From Nageia nagi (Eukaryota; Pinophyta), in NCBI GenBank assembly GCA_050084985.1, contig JBITNC010000001.1, forward strand, positions 171,864,001 through 171,928,000: 64,000 nt of DNA, given 5' to 3'. The stretch's first letter is position 1. Each line of letters opens with the position of its first letter. Below are positions 37,582-51,199 of this stretch, piece by piece. The notes beneath the pieces were generated by a model. The model ran no database searches. It saw nothing but the letters and a program-made list of their open reading frames with translations, and was not told the origin of the DNA. Position numbers and translations under genes: made by a program.

Positions 37582-38493
37582 TGTTGACACAAAAAATGCA
37601 ACTTGTTTGTAGATAGATGCATTTCATTAATACAAATAAAATCCTATTACATCTCTATGTGACCTCAAGTTTATAATAAAATCATTGGATTTGTAGTACC
37701 TTTCTTGAAGAAATTTTACAAAATTTTGTATTTTAGAGCCTCTTTGGCTCTTGCAGAGTCATCAATATTTTGTTTGAAGTTGTTGGTAGTTATCTTCAAT
37801 CATGGGCATCCTTTATGAGTCTCTAGAATTTTTGCAACTTTTGGGAAAACTATAAATGTGTCTTTCCTTATTATTTCTTAGGTGAAGTTCTTGATTCTTG
37901 GTTATTATCATCTTAATAAACCTTCAATAATCCATCATTTAGTACCTATGGACCCTGCACATATGCCAAACTAAGATATCAAACATACTTTATCATATAA
38001 AAATCATGAAATACTAGATGAATTGAATAAACAAGAATGGAATTTTAGTACTATACTTCATAAAAATCCTAGATGAATTTCTATAGAGTAGACTTACTTC
38101 GAATTCAAGTCCCTTTCTTCATTCCTAAAGATTGTATTTATAAGTTTAAAAATTGGTTGGATCTCACCTTTTGGAGGTAAAAAACCTGGCCCAAGAGCTT
38201 GTCCATATCCAAAATGGTTGTGGTCTTGTGCTCAAATATATGAGATTGACCATGACTAATTTTTGATTTGAATATTTTAGGTATGAATCACTCAATAACT
38301 CACCATTTTATTTTTATTTTATTAATTACAAAGTTGCTGATGTCCTAGGAGCAAATATCGATGTTTGGTCTAAGTCTACAATGACTAACTATCAAGAACT
38401 AGTGTTTTACATTAATTATAAATTTTATAATAATATTTAATTTTTTATCCTTCTTTTAACTTTTGAAAGAGGGGTCATTTTTAGGTGTGTACA
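37582..38493 (-). repeat. 5' LTR of the giant gypsy element (912 bp)
   Basis: It matches 11339-12229 throughout. The ends are TGTTGACACA and GTGTGTACA on the + strand. A TATA box (minus-strand CTTATAAATACA, about 38133-38144) is shared with the other LTR. Visible divergence between the two LTRs is substantial, so the insertion is old. Confidence 0.9.
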
Positions 38494-38498
38494 CTTTG
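38494..38498. other. Target site duplication, right copy (CTTTG)
   Basis: CTTTG follows the LTR end GTGTGTACA and is identical to 11334-11338. Confidence 0.85.
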
Positions 38499-39231
38499 TA
38501 TATTGAAAACCCTCCAAATAAAAATCCTAATATTATAAATAAATAAGAAGTAATGTTAAGCCCCTAAGGGTTAAATCCAAAATATCTATATAACTTCAAT
38601 GAAAATAGAGTGCAAGAAATATAATAAGCAAATTAACTATATGGAGAAAGTCATAACAACTTTATTGAATAGTACTTTGTAAAAGCCTATGTACAATACA
38701 TGATCCAGTCAAAATCCCACCCTCCAACTTTAATAAAAAAATACTTTATTGAATAAAAATAGAAATCATAGGCCACTTTGAGGGGGTTTCCTCCTTAAAC
38801 ATTTGAAGATAATATACTTATTCCAATATGTTCTTTTCTCCCCTCCCCTTCCCCTTTACACATATTTATAGCCTTATTATCTTAACACTAATCTTAACCA
38901 TCTAAATAATCATTACAAAATGGTAATTCAACTTATAAAATAAATATGGAAATTCACATTAAAAGCTAATATACATAAAAGACCTATATTAATAATAATA
39001 ACTAAATGTTAGGATGTGGGGTGCTAACATTGCATCCCTCTTAGAAAAATGTTTATCCTCAAAGTTGTAAATGGGGAAATTGTTGTTGAAAATAATGAAG
39101 TACTTGCCAAGTATCATATTCAAGTGTTAATCCTTGCCATAAAATTAGAAATTTTGTAATGGTATGATTGTAAAATTGATGGATGCATCATTCCAATATT
39201 GCTTTAGGTTCTACCACTATGTATCCATATG
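38499..39231 (-). mobile_element. Gypsy pol C-terminus and 3' LTR fragment
   Basis: On the minus strand 39231 to about 39035 reads as a decayed chromodomain-like pol tail: VVEPKAIL, then TITKFLILWQGLTLEYDTW and FPHLQL. This is the usual end of plant gypsy integrases (a LVRWKGLP..DATWE pattern). It runs into a purine-rich stretch and TGTTAGCACCCC, a probable LTR start near 39023. The LTR would continue left to 38499, where the giant element is inserted. The right edge (39232) is sharp and starts TGTTGACACTT, suggesting another element was inserted there. Confidence 0.6.
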
Positions 39232-41901
39232 TTGACACTTATTTTAGACCCCCATGATGTCCTTAATTAATTATGTTATTACTTATATCTTATTATAATG
39301 ATGTTTTACTTATATTAGCCTATTTAAGCTTTTTTTTGTATTACTCCTAGAGGTTTTAAGGTCCTTAAACCTTTACAAAACTAGGTTATAAGATTAGCCT
39401 GTATAAGCACTACCCTTCACATAGCTTACTTAAAAATAACTTACCATCCTTTAAAGCATAAGATCTTAAATAGAGACAAATAAACCTAAAATATACAAAT
39501 TAACTATTAATTTTATCCTTCAAATTGAATAAATCTCTTTTCTCCTCTTTATCAATTTGCCTCAAAAACTCAATTGAAACCCTGATGTGGACAATCAACT
39601 TTGTTCCTAGTAAGTTCATGCACATCATAGTGGTCCTTAAGGTGTGTGACAAGTTCATTATCAGTTTGTGGTTGATTCTAATATCATTCAATGTGAGCTC
39701 ACATGTTGTTGTTTTTGACTCTTACTTCTTCTCCTCTATAACCCTTGGAGGGTTAGGGATTTTATTAATCACCTCCTTTACTACCTCTTATGGATTTACT
39801 ACCTCCTTTAATGATGCTACCTCTAATGCTTATCCCACCTTTTAAGCTTCATATGCCTCCTTTTCCCCTATTGCTTTATTAATCCCTTCATTATTCTTAG
39901 TCATGAGCTCTTCGAATTTAGAATCCTCCTCCTCTAATTTATCATCATATTCCATAATCTTCTTAACCCTTTTATTAATTCTTGTCAATATTTAAAAATA
40001 TTTAGTTGATCCCTTCTCCTTCGTAATAGAAAATTTCCTCCTTTTATTAAGAGGAATATTATCCTCTTCTTCCTCTAACTATGGGACCTCCTTAACCACC
40101 TCCTCGTTTCCTTTAGTAGGTTTAGTTCACTTTCTTACAATGCTTAAAACTAACTATATATCAAAAAAATAGGAAGATACTTTTCTTAGGATTTCCCACC
40201 CTTTTCTTACCTTTTTCCTTCTCCAACATATGATAATAATCAACTTGATGATCCCTTGATAAAAAGGTAATTTATGCTCAGCCATCTTCACTTCATTAAT
40301 GGATTTCTTCAAATCATGGAACATGAAGGTTGGGAAGTTAATTGACTCTGTATGGTGAATGGAATTTATAATCATAAAATGATAACAATATTTACCATTT
40401 AAAGTTAGACTCTTCATAACTTTATCCTAAGGATTAGGAAGGAAAAAATGAACAATTATGAATTAAAGGCATCAGAACATCTCCTTCCCTCTAAGAATTT
40501 GGCCAATTATTCCACTTATTTGGTTTTATTCATATGAATGAACTCACTATCCTATGATAAGCCTAAGGCCTATGCAATGTGGTGAGAAGATATAACAAAA
40601 TACAAATGATCCACCTCAAATTGACCCTTATTCCATGAATTGTTAATTTGTCAAATAACTCCTTTATTGAACCCATTGAACCTCCTCAAAATTTGGAGCA
40701 ACTTAGAAAGCTCCATTAGTATGGCTATATCCCCATCCACCATAAAAATAAATGGCTTCATTTGTACTAAATATCTTCCCATTTTTACCTCTTTTAACAA
40801 AAACTTTTATGCTAGCTCTTTCCAAATAACTAGGCTAAGGTTTATTTTATAGTACTTTTCCTTCACTCCTTCCATTATTAGACCTCCAATTAGACCTCCA
40901 CTTGTTTATAATACATGCCAAATTTATCATCACAATTCTCTCTCCTATGTAGTGTGGTGATAACCAAGAGTTGATGCTTCGTTCCAATACAAGTATTCAT
41001 TAATTCTAGCTTAATCACAACAATCATGGATCACTTAAGCACTTTGTCATATAATATTATATATTATTGTGAAAGGTACACTAGTATCACCATTGGATTG
41101 TAGGTGTGTATTATGGTGATTCTATTGAATATATAAAGATGAGCATATTACATAGGAAATATAAAAACAATTTCATCTTGATACCTAGTACCACCTATGA
41201 TTTAGGTATTTATCAACATTTCCTATAGAGATTGGGATCTTGTTATCTCTTGAACACATGTCATTCCCTCTTTCAAAATTATATGTTAAACTAGACTTGT
41301 CAATATATCATATTACTATTGGATCTTATATGTGCATATTAATCTACAAAGGCCCTCGCATGGATGCTCCTATGGGTATGAATACCGAAGTGAGCACAAA
41401 TGTTATCCCTAGCATCAACACTAAGTTATGATCTTGATAAACTCTAAAAATTGTATCCTAAGATCTCACTTCTATCAGAAAGTTTTTATTTGCATATATA
41501 TTTGATCTTCCAAGTAAGGTAATAGGTAGTTATCTTTCTTTATCACTTTCTCAATAGTGCATTACTTGAATCTTGATCAAATAGTCTATATATTATTATT
41601 TATTATTCATTTATTATTACATATTATATTATTATTATATATTATTATGCATTTTTTATTGCATTATCAATAAACTATCCTTTCAAACATAATTTGAGTG
41701 TTTAGCATAAGTTTCCACTTATATATATATATATTTAGAGATCACTTTAAATATTCAAACTATTGGCAACCACCTTTGTTGCATTTCCATTTTCTAATTA
41801 GGAATTTGATAGAAAGCACTTATTGATCCTACATAATTTCTCAAAATATCAAATCTCTTAAAGATACTCTTTAGGCATATATTATGCTATAAGCCCTTTT
41901 T
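39232..41901. other. Decayed repeat sequence, partly coding-like
   Basis: 39232 begins TGTTGACACTTATTTTAG and may be an LTR end of the second Tat-like element to the right; its other boundary was not found. 39480-40880 has a coding-like texture on the minus strand, including an 87-codon frame at 40154-40417 with SINFPTFMFHDLKKSINEVK, but no family could be named. 41570-41660 is a TTA/TAT-rich low-complexity patch. Confidence 0.45.
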
Positions 41902-43829
41902 ATGTACATAGTAATAAAAATTGAAAAGGTGTCTTATGAGCCTACTAACACTACATGCAACAATGTTACACCAAATAAAAGAACATATAAAATGACCACC
42001 ATAGGTGAAGGACAAAGTAAAAGTGAAATGATGAAGAGAATGCACCAAAAAGCAAAATCAAGTGGCCCTAAACATAATGAGAAAATAATCTACCCAAGAG
42101 GCATAGAGGATGTCTCATATAATGATGAAAGTTCTTCAAGTTTAGCAAAAAATATGGTTGATAGAAAAGTTTGGACTAATGATGAAACTCAAGCAGAAGT
42201 ATTTAAAACTTGGACATATCCTAAAATAAAGTAGAATGACCTAATACTTGCATTAAGAAATGTAGAAGTATTTCAAAAAAAATTTGGTACAAGTGAACAT
42301 AAGTTCATATTCATAAATTTTTTGAAGGAAGCACTAATGGAAGAAAGGGATTATATGGTAGAAGCTTTTAAATAAGACACAGAAGTTGTGAAACAAAGGT
42401 AATTATGGCATGATCAAGGAATTATCTAAAGAATAAATGGCTTAAATTCCATGATATTAACACCATGTAGATATTATTTTGATTTCTCTACACCAAACTC
42501 AATCTTCCTAAACTAAAGCCAACTTGTAGAAGCATAATACCTTAACCTATCTATTAGGGATAATGTTGATGCTAGAACTAGCATTAATGCTAATATTTTT
42601 ATGATATATTTGATAGATATCCTAATATTTGATACTACTAAAGAAGTTATTATTTCCTCTAAAATTCATCATACCAATGCCACTATAGAGATCAATGACA
42701 TCACCAGGAGTGAGATAACATTAGGAGATATTCTTTGGGTAGAATTCCTAAAGGACATGAAAATACAAGAAAATGTTATATCATATCTAGATAAATAATA
42801 AAAAATATCATAAATTTTGAATGATATGGAAAAAATATATGCTCCTAAGTAAGATTAACATATTGAATTATAAGAAAAACCAATATAGATTGAAGAAACC
42901 CTTAATTAAGAAGGAGGTGATGATGAAGAAGATGTTGCTTTTGAAGATGAAATAGGACTTCAAGATGAACTTGACCAGGAATAAGAGCTTCAAAAAGAAT
43001 TTTAAACTTGATAAATGAAACATTACAATCATACTAAAATTGGTCACTAGAAGATAATCAAATCAATTTTAACTTCTTCTAGTTCAAGGAGCATTCATAT
43101 GTAAACAATTGGTAAATTTAAGGAAAGATCAATTTGTATAAGACTTAGTTAAAGCAGTTCATAGACCATCATGAAAAAAAAATGGGAGCATTTACTCTTA
43201 GGATAAAAGAACACATTGTTAAAACTAATGATAACATGGATGCTATGGAAAATGATAGAGATAAAAGAAGAAAAGAATTACATGCATTAATAATAGAAAT
43301 AATGGCTCCACTTATTAGATGGATTGATGAAGAAAATAATATAAAATACAAAGAACTTGAAAAATTTAATGAATAAGAGTTGGTACAATTATCCTATGAT
43401 GATATGATATGCAAAATTAACCACATAATACAATTAATTATGCAAGATAGAAATGCCAAAAGAGGAAAATTTATAATAATGATACCTATAATACACATAA
43501 GGAACCATTAGATTATTCAAGAAGATCCTATTAAATAACCTTAAGATTGGAAATAAAATATGCAATCATAAATCCCATTAGAGGCTCATGAACTATGAAA
43601 AAGAATGATATCCTTGGAAAAATTGTTCAACAAAATTGAGAACAAGGGGGGAGAGACTACTAATTATTTATGCATAAGAATCAAATTAGAGTTAGTAGAA
43701 ATGAGGAAAAAACTCACTTTTAACAAATATAATGGTAAGAATTGTTGTGATAAAATTTTAGACTCCTTTGATTTTTATCAAACTAATGTCACTAAGAGTG
43801 AAATCCCCCTATTTTCAATAGATATATGA
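41902..43829 (+). pseudogene. Long decayed ORF of unknown function, antisense to the second gypsy element
   Basis: One frame can be followed from 41902 through several stops: KVWTNDETQAEVFKTW, LALRNVEVFQKKFGTSEHKF near 42245, a CRYYFDFSTPNSIF segment near 42470, EITLGDILWVEFLKDMKI near 42713, an acidic stretch near 42910-42985, then a charged, probably coiled-coil section at 43182-43376 (NMDAMENDRDKRRKELHALI) and a final frame at 43605-43829. Together it would be some 600 codons. It lies downstream of a minus-strand Tat-like pol, the same position and relative orientation as the plant-mobile-domain-like ORF of the giant element, so an extra element ORF is the most likely identity. I do not recognise the family. 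Confidence 0.55.
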
Positions 43830-46800
43830 GAACACCTGGCTATGATCACCTTTTTGGGCTAAAATTCCACATCCCATGGAATATATGTACCCTTTTCTAA
43901 TGCCCAAGAATATAACCCTTAAATGAGTTCACTTAAGATTTTGTCTTTGCTCTTGAATTAACTTTCTAGTGTTTCCTATTCTATGTGTTTTTAAAAATAA
44001 AATGGACTTATCTTCAAGAAAAACAACCTTAAAATAGCTAGTAGACTATTGCTTTTATCTAGACATTAGGTATAGAGTCATATACAATAGAAAGAAGATT
44101 GAATATGAAAGGATATAGCATTCATACATTTATCCATTCAAATAATTTAACAAATAAAATTTTAAATGCTAAGAGGAATAGCCATCAAACATTCAAATCA
44201 TATAACATCTGATAACTAGAACATAAAGCATTCACACATGATACATGAATTAAACTAACAAGAGTATCACCATTTTCATTAATATAAAACTCTTTCCTTA
44301 AAGTGCAACAATACTTGATTGCACAACAAAAATAGAATTACAATAAATCAAATGATATTTGTTTCTACTACAATACTTGTAACAAAAACATAAAATACTA
44401 TCCTAGAATAACTACTTTGTACTAGGCCTACAAAAGTATCTTTGACTTAAACAATCTACAACTTGGTGATTACCCTGTAACATACAAAAATGGATTGACT
44501 CAGAATGTGTAGAAGATAAGGGATTAAAAATAAAGAAGATAAACAACTAGAAGAGCACAATGATACAATACCTTGCTAATTAAGTTGCAAGACTAGAGAA
44601 AAGACCCTTTATCCATATGTTTCCTTTAGTATTTGTAGAAGCATGAAGAATTTTTAACAAACTACTAGCTAATTGATTCTATTTAAAAAAAAATCCTTAC
44701 CATTACTCCTTTGATGTACATAAGGTATCTCTTTCATCATATTAACTACCAGATTGAGAAGATTTTAGTCTAGAAGCTACTTTTTCCTTTTGAATACCTC
44801 CACCTTGGTGTCACGAACCCATGCGCTATTTCCACTAACAAATTTCTCCATTTTAAAGGATTTATCCCTTACTCTAGTGCTTTCCTCATAGAGCATGATG
44901 TCCTCCTATAAAAATGATAACAAATGATTAATGATACCTTAATTTCACATCTATCCTTTCCCGCTCTTCTTTCTTAACAAAATTGCATTCATACCTAAGG
45001 GTTGACATAAGTAGGAATGAAAGTGACATGGGCTACAAAAGTACTATAACTTGCATGCTGATGACACAAATTGAGCATATGTTGATATTCAAGATCTTTT
45101 GCATGATTGTTAGTACCAAACCTCACACTTAACTTTCAATCCAAGTTCTATATTTGCTTGTTGGTATTCTAACTCTATCAAAACCTTCATCCTAGTACCA
45201 AACTCCATTGTTGGCACTTTGATTCATTATTCTAGACTTTCTCTTGATTATCAACACTATATTAATCATTTAAGCTCCAATATGGTGCTTAAGTTCATCT
45301 ACCAATACCTAAACTGACCTCCTTTTCCATGGTTGACACTTAAATTTACCTCCAATGAGGTTAACTATTGGCCATATGCTTATTGTTTATGCTATTATTT
45401 TCATTGTTGTAAAAATAGTAAGAGTAGTAGAAGAATTATCCTTGGAGTCAAAGGTGTTAAGTGTTCTTTTCCATGTGTCAACTACATCCTTTCCATATAA
45501 AATCCTTAATAAGTATCATGTCAAATATTGGAGTCATACTAGATCTATTTTTCATTCTGAGGACATGGTTAGATAGCTCTTACAAAAGCCTTCAATTTTG
45601 CTTTTTATAGCATCTCAATTTGAGCTATGGTTTACCAAATGCTTGGCCAAAACCTAAATATTTGAATCTAGGATCTACAATCATCTTCATAGAAGGAAAA
45701 CATTTTTTTTAGAGTTTTGATAGTATTCACATGTATCTCAATTTGGACAGTCAAAACTAAATACAAAAGAAAATATATTATTCTAGCAAAATTATTTGGG
45801 CATACTTTGAACTAAATGGTTGGAACTCAAATCTCTCATATGAAATACTTCATGTGGTTAATTTGACTTTGAATCACCATTATGTATGATTAACTATCAT
45901 CAGTAGGACTTATGTTGAAGAAAATGTTGTAATCTAATTTCTTTGTTGTTTCAATGAAATTTGGTATGCTTTGCTCTGTTGGATCTTCACCAAATGCAAA
46001 TGCTCTTTGTATACTTTTGTTGGTACTTAACTTTGTTGCATCCTTCTCCTATCATCCACATCATCAATGAACCTACCATAAACCCAAAAACTATTTTTGA
46101 TACCCTGTACCACCACCATGACTACCAAAAAATAACATAGATGACTAACACATCTATTGTACACTCGATAGAACTTCCAAACAACTAGTTGTAAACCTTA
46201 TTATATTACTTGGAAATAATGTTAACTACCAACAAGATATATTACAGACCTGATGGGACTTTTAAAAGGCTTGTATGGATAATAGTGCGATCAACATAGA
46301 GCTAATGCAGATAGGCAATGTATTATGCAGAGTATAAATAGGTTATGCAATCAAATAACACTTTATGTGGGACTTATAGATATTATGTGATTAATTGAAC
46401 CCTTATGTGGTGGAAAAAAACTCTTATACAGATAAGCCAAACCTTGTATGGAGAGAATAAATTTTATGTAGATAGTGAAATTTAGGGTTATTTAGATAGA
46501 CTTGGTCTTATGTAGACACGTGATAGCTTATCTAGACAAGTCAATATGATGGAAGTGTTCCTTATGTGGAGGAAGAAAATCTTATACGGTTAACCCAAAT
46601 AAATGTGGTCAAGATGAAACTTATGCGATGGAGATAAAGCTTATATGGTGAATATGAGCCTTATGTGATGGAGTAATTTGATTATTTTTTAGGCTTCCAA
46701 TGATAAAAATAGCATAAGAAAGATACTATAAATTTTTCTAAGATAATTTACAACATTAATAAGGATTTTTAAATTAAGGTTTCAGTGCAATGTGTAAGAA

Positions 46801-47109
46801 TACTTTGCAAAAAATAGGCATATGTATAGGTGTGCTAACACAAGCTTTGTCTTGGATAATTATTGAATTGATAAGACAATTGAGAACCATAGTAATCTCC
46901 ATCATAAGAAAAATTTCTATTCTTAACACTTTTTTCTATCCTATAAAGAAATAAATAGTTTTGATAACAATTCTATCCTATTGTAAGAACATATTTATAA
47001 ACTTGTATGTATAGAGAGGAACAAACACTTTAGTTATCTTGATTAGGGGGATAGTACCTTTTGGTCTTCTAACCATTAATGGATATGATTTTTTTTGCCA
47101 TAAAGAGAG
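43830..47109. other. Non-coding region after pol of the second gypsy element
   Basis: No coding domain was recognised. 45090-45330 contains loose repeats of a phrase like TAGTACCAAACTCC and TTGGCACTT. 46317-46674 is a degenerate minisatellite (listed separately). The open frame at 45355-45576 shows no motif. Tat/Ogre elements often carry such tandem repeats here. Confidence 0.55.
46317..46674. repeat. Degenerate minisatellite, CTTATGTGGA-like unit
   Basis: About 15 occurrences of a (C/T)TTAT(G/A)(T/C)(G/A)G(A/T)-like decamer are spaced roughly 20-30 bases apart. They include CCTTATGTGGTGG, CCTTATGTGGAGG, CTTATGCGATGG, CTTATATGGTG and CCTTATGTGATGG. Spacer lengths vary. Confidence 0.65.
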
Positions 47110-50100
47110 CTTAACATATGAGTTCTGACTAACTTAGAGATTTAATAAGGTGCAAGCTAGTTGGTCTCCAACTTTCCCCTTTTACCATGATATTCATTTT
47201 TTGGATCCCAGTACAAGACTATGTCATGTAAGCTAAATGGTTTTCCTTTGACCATCCTATTGAATATGGTTGCAATCTTTAGAGCATGGTATGTAAGTAT
47301 TATAAATACCTTTCTCCTTGCTTCTTGTAAACTTACTAGATCATTCAACCTTTGTTGCAATGGGTTCAACTGTTCCTCTTCTTCAATCATAAGTTTTAAC
47401 ACTTTTTCTTCAATATTTAGTGGAAGTAATGCATCTTGACCATATACTAGCTCATATGGTGATTTTCCAATCCCCTTTTTCATTGATATCCTATCAACCT
47501 AAATTGCATATTTCAATTGTTTGTGCCAAGCCCTTTTGTTCTTTCCCAAGTTTCTTTTAATTCTTATGAGTAAAATCTTGTTAGATGCTTTAGCTAAGCC
47601 ATTACCTTGTGGATAATAGTTAGTTGAATGGCTCAACTCAATGTGCTACTTATTATAGAATTGAATCATCTCAAAGGTTGTAAGATATGCTCCATTATTA
47701 GTTACTAGCTTTCTTGGAATCCCATATTTGCAAAGAATATTATTTTCAATGAAATTGATGATAGTGAGAGTTGTAGAAGATATTAATGGCATAGCTTATA
47801 TCCACTTAGTGAAGTAGTCAATAGCTATTATTATCCACTTGTGACCAACTAAAGAGTTTGGGTTAATCTCTCAAATCAGATCTAATTTCCATTGCATGAA
47901 TGGAGCTTCAACTACAATTGACTTGAGAGTCATATTGGACAACCTTTCTTTACCTACAAAAATTTGGCAAACATGATAACTTTTTATTTAGTTATGTATA
48001 GTAGAAAATAGGGTGGGCCAATAATAACTAACCCTCATAATCTTATTTGTAATGACCTTTCCAGCATAGTTTCCACCACATAGTCCTTGATGATACTCTT
48101 CAATAATAGGCTATATCTCATTTTCTTAAACACATATCAATAAAGAGCCTTGTGGATGTCTCCAGTAAAATTAATCTTGATAAATGACATATATATTAGC
48201 CTATTATTTTAATATCCTTCTCTTTGATCTAGGTATATCTTCTAGAATCTACAAATTCCTCAAATAGTACCATATATTCTGATATTAAGTGGATTTTCCT
48301 ATGTGATCATGCTCTTTTCCTATACTCAATTGTTGGAAGGTTACTTCATTATCATATTCCTTTTCATTTGCCAACATGTTGGCTAGACCCTGGCCTTTGA
48401 TAGTGTGAGTGATATGAAAATCTACATCATATTGTAACATCTTGGTCATCCATATGGTAGGTCTTCCTAAAGGTTCTTGTTGAGAAAATATATCTTTAAT
48501 GCTTGGGAAAGGGATATGGAATTTGACTAAATAGAAGCCAAATATGGATTTAAAATGTTTTGTACCTTTAACTACAACATATGCATGTTTTACAACTAAA
48601 GTATAATTCAACTTGGCTCCTTTCAATGTTGTACTCATAAAAGCAATTAGATTTTCATGTCCTTTAATATTTTTCTAAGACATAACAATAACTATTATAT
48701 CCTTAGTAGCATATGCAAACAAATTAAATGGATGAGTTGGATTGAGACTTACAAGAACAATAGCATGAGTGATAGCTTACTTGATTTTATCAAAGACTAA
48801 CATGTTCTCCTCATTCCATTTGATATGATCATCTTTATTTATCATTTTGTTGTTATTTGGGAAAAATCTAGGATAAATCTTCATATGAAATTGATTTTAC
48901 CATAAAATAATCTTACCCCTTTTAGACTGTGTGGAGGCTTTAGTTGTAGAATTGATTTAGTTCTCTCTAGATCAACTTATATTCCTTCTTTTGAAATAAT
49001 ATGCCTAATTAATTTACCTTGATTCATAACAAATACATACTTGTTTAGATTTATTGACATCCCAGATTCTCTACACCTCTTGTAAATGAGATCTAAATCT
49101 TTTATATGCTTGTGATGGTCATTTGAGAAGACTATAAGGTCATATAGATAGACCACAATAATCTTAAACATGAGGTTTTTGAAAGTTACATCCATGGCTC
49201 TTTGAAAAGTTGCTCTAGCATTAGTCAAACCAAATGACATTCTTTTGTATTGATAAGTACTCCATGGTGTGATGAAAACTACCTTTTTTCTTTCCTCTTT
49301 CTTAACCTTAATTTGATTTAACCCTAAGAATCCATCTAGCAAAGAGAAAACTGAGCTTTGCACCATAACTTGCAAAAGTTGTTCCACATTTAGTAATGGG
49401 TAATTATCTTTTAAGAAACTTTTGTTTAAATTTTTGAAGTCCACACATAGTCTTATTTTCCCATTATTATTTTTGAATGGAACCAAGTTTGAAATCCATA
49501 AGGAGAATATTATGGGCTCAATTATTTTGGCATCCAACATTTTCTTAATATCATTTTACATTAATGAGTATAAAGTGGGGTTGTTCTTCCTCTATTTTTT
49601 CCTAAAGGTATTGCCTCTTCTTTTAGTGGAATGATGTGAGTGAGGACATTGGTGTCAAAGGTCCTTAGTTCACCATAGTCCCAAGCCAATACATTCTTAT
49701 TCTTTTTCAATAATTTTGAGTATATACCTAGCCATTCTAGTTATATCTTAGAATTGATTTTCAAATTCTTATTTTCACTAGTTGTTCCAACACTGATATT
49801 AGTAATTTCATATTCTAGATGGCTTTGTTGCACAACATAGGCATAGACTCTTTAAAAATAATCATAGAGGGATTCTAAACTCACCAAAACTCTAGGGATA
49901 GAGTTGGTTTTAAGCTACAACAATTCCTTAGGAACATTAATCTGATCAGCCAACATTTCTTCACTTTCCTCATCACAAATAAGGTTTTCAAATTGAGATT
50001 GAACTTGCATGAAGTCCCTAATCTAGATATCATTTTAAAAAACTTGTAATTAGATAATATTTTTATTCATATAAGGATTATATATAGATATTATCTAATG

Positions 50101-51180
50101 ATCATTCATAAATATTTCATCAATGTCCAGGTATTCTCCTCCAAAAGTAGCTATTGCTAACAAGTAAGCTCTCTAGTTTTGCTCCCTTGGTATAAAAGAA
50201 ATATTAAATTATAGGAAATTATCAATCTCATCATGAAAAACCTTTTTGTACTAATTTAATCTTGGATGTTTGGATTTATACATACCTCTAACATATTTAA
50301 TGATCAACTCAGCTTCATTTAAGACTTACAAATGTTGTATCCCCAATTTCTTAGCCTTTATTATAGCAAGAAGAAAAGCTTCATACTCTATAATGTTGTT
50401 TGTATAGGGAAATTCTAACTTATATGGAATACTAAGATTAGAGCCCCTAACATATTGCAATAGAATGCCAACACCCTGACCATACTAAGATTTCACTCCA
50501 TCAAAACATAAATTTCATAATGTATTTTGTAATAAATCTTCAATATTATAGTTAGCTTATGCTATGATCCCAAGAGGAATATACTCAAGAAGCTCATCTT
50601 TCAATGTGATCTAGTCTTTATCTCATATTTTAGGGGAATTCCATAGGGTATAAATACCATGGCCATGATTACAAGCTAGGATAGAAGCTTTAGTGACAAA
50701 GGTAATTGGTATACCTTCATGTGTTTGGACTCTAGCTACAACTCCATTACAAGGTTCTCTATACAATCTCTCTGTGATTCCATTAGGAATAGGTATAGTT
50801 GAAAAAGATCAATCCAACTATTTAATTCCCCTAAAAGTGCTACCATAATATCTTGATCATAAGATAGAAAAAAAAGGTTCAACATCTATAATAACTAGGT
50901 TTATATGCATACTTCAATAAGTAAATTTATCTAAATAGATAGGAACATCCTTGACTAATCCAAGAGTTTGCACATCCCTACTTTTCATGATAGACATAGG
51001 TGGGAAATCATTAGTTAATCCAAGTACATCATCTACCCTTTTTGGCATGATATTGACTATAGTTACTAAATATAGTAGATAATTGTGAATGTAATATGAT
51101 ATCATTGTCATCATACCTAAGAGTGAGATAAAATGGTTTAATCCTACTGGGATCATTATCATTAACAATTTATGCATGTA
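47110..51180 (-). pseudogene. pol: Broken gypsy pol with RNase H ahead of RT
   Basis: Right to left: a protease-like segment (VQTLGLVKDVPIYLDKFTY near 50920-50980). Then comes an RNase H of archaeal-like type (SIPYKLEFPYTNNIIEYEAF near 50385-50445; ELIIKYVRGMYKSKHPRLN near 50255-50315). A linker (NVLAWDYGELRTFDTNVL near 49645-49700) leads to RT at 48977-49560 (KIRLCVDFKNLNKS, SLLDGFLGLNQIKV, FGLTNARATFQRAM). A Ty3-type RNase H follows at 48285-48638 (MSTTLKGAKLNY, IWMTKMLQYDVDF), then integrase (CGGNYAGKV, YYWPTLF, KLDLI, GHKWIIIAIDYFTKW) ending with the frame at 47157-47483. The RT box reads YLYD instead of YLDD. In integrase the second Asp reads Asn (VTNNG) and the Glu reads Lys (GLAKASNK). 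The enzymes would be inactive. Confidence 0.82.
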
Positions 51181-51199
51181 TCTAAATGTATTATGAAAC

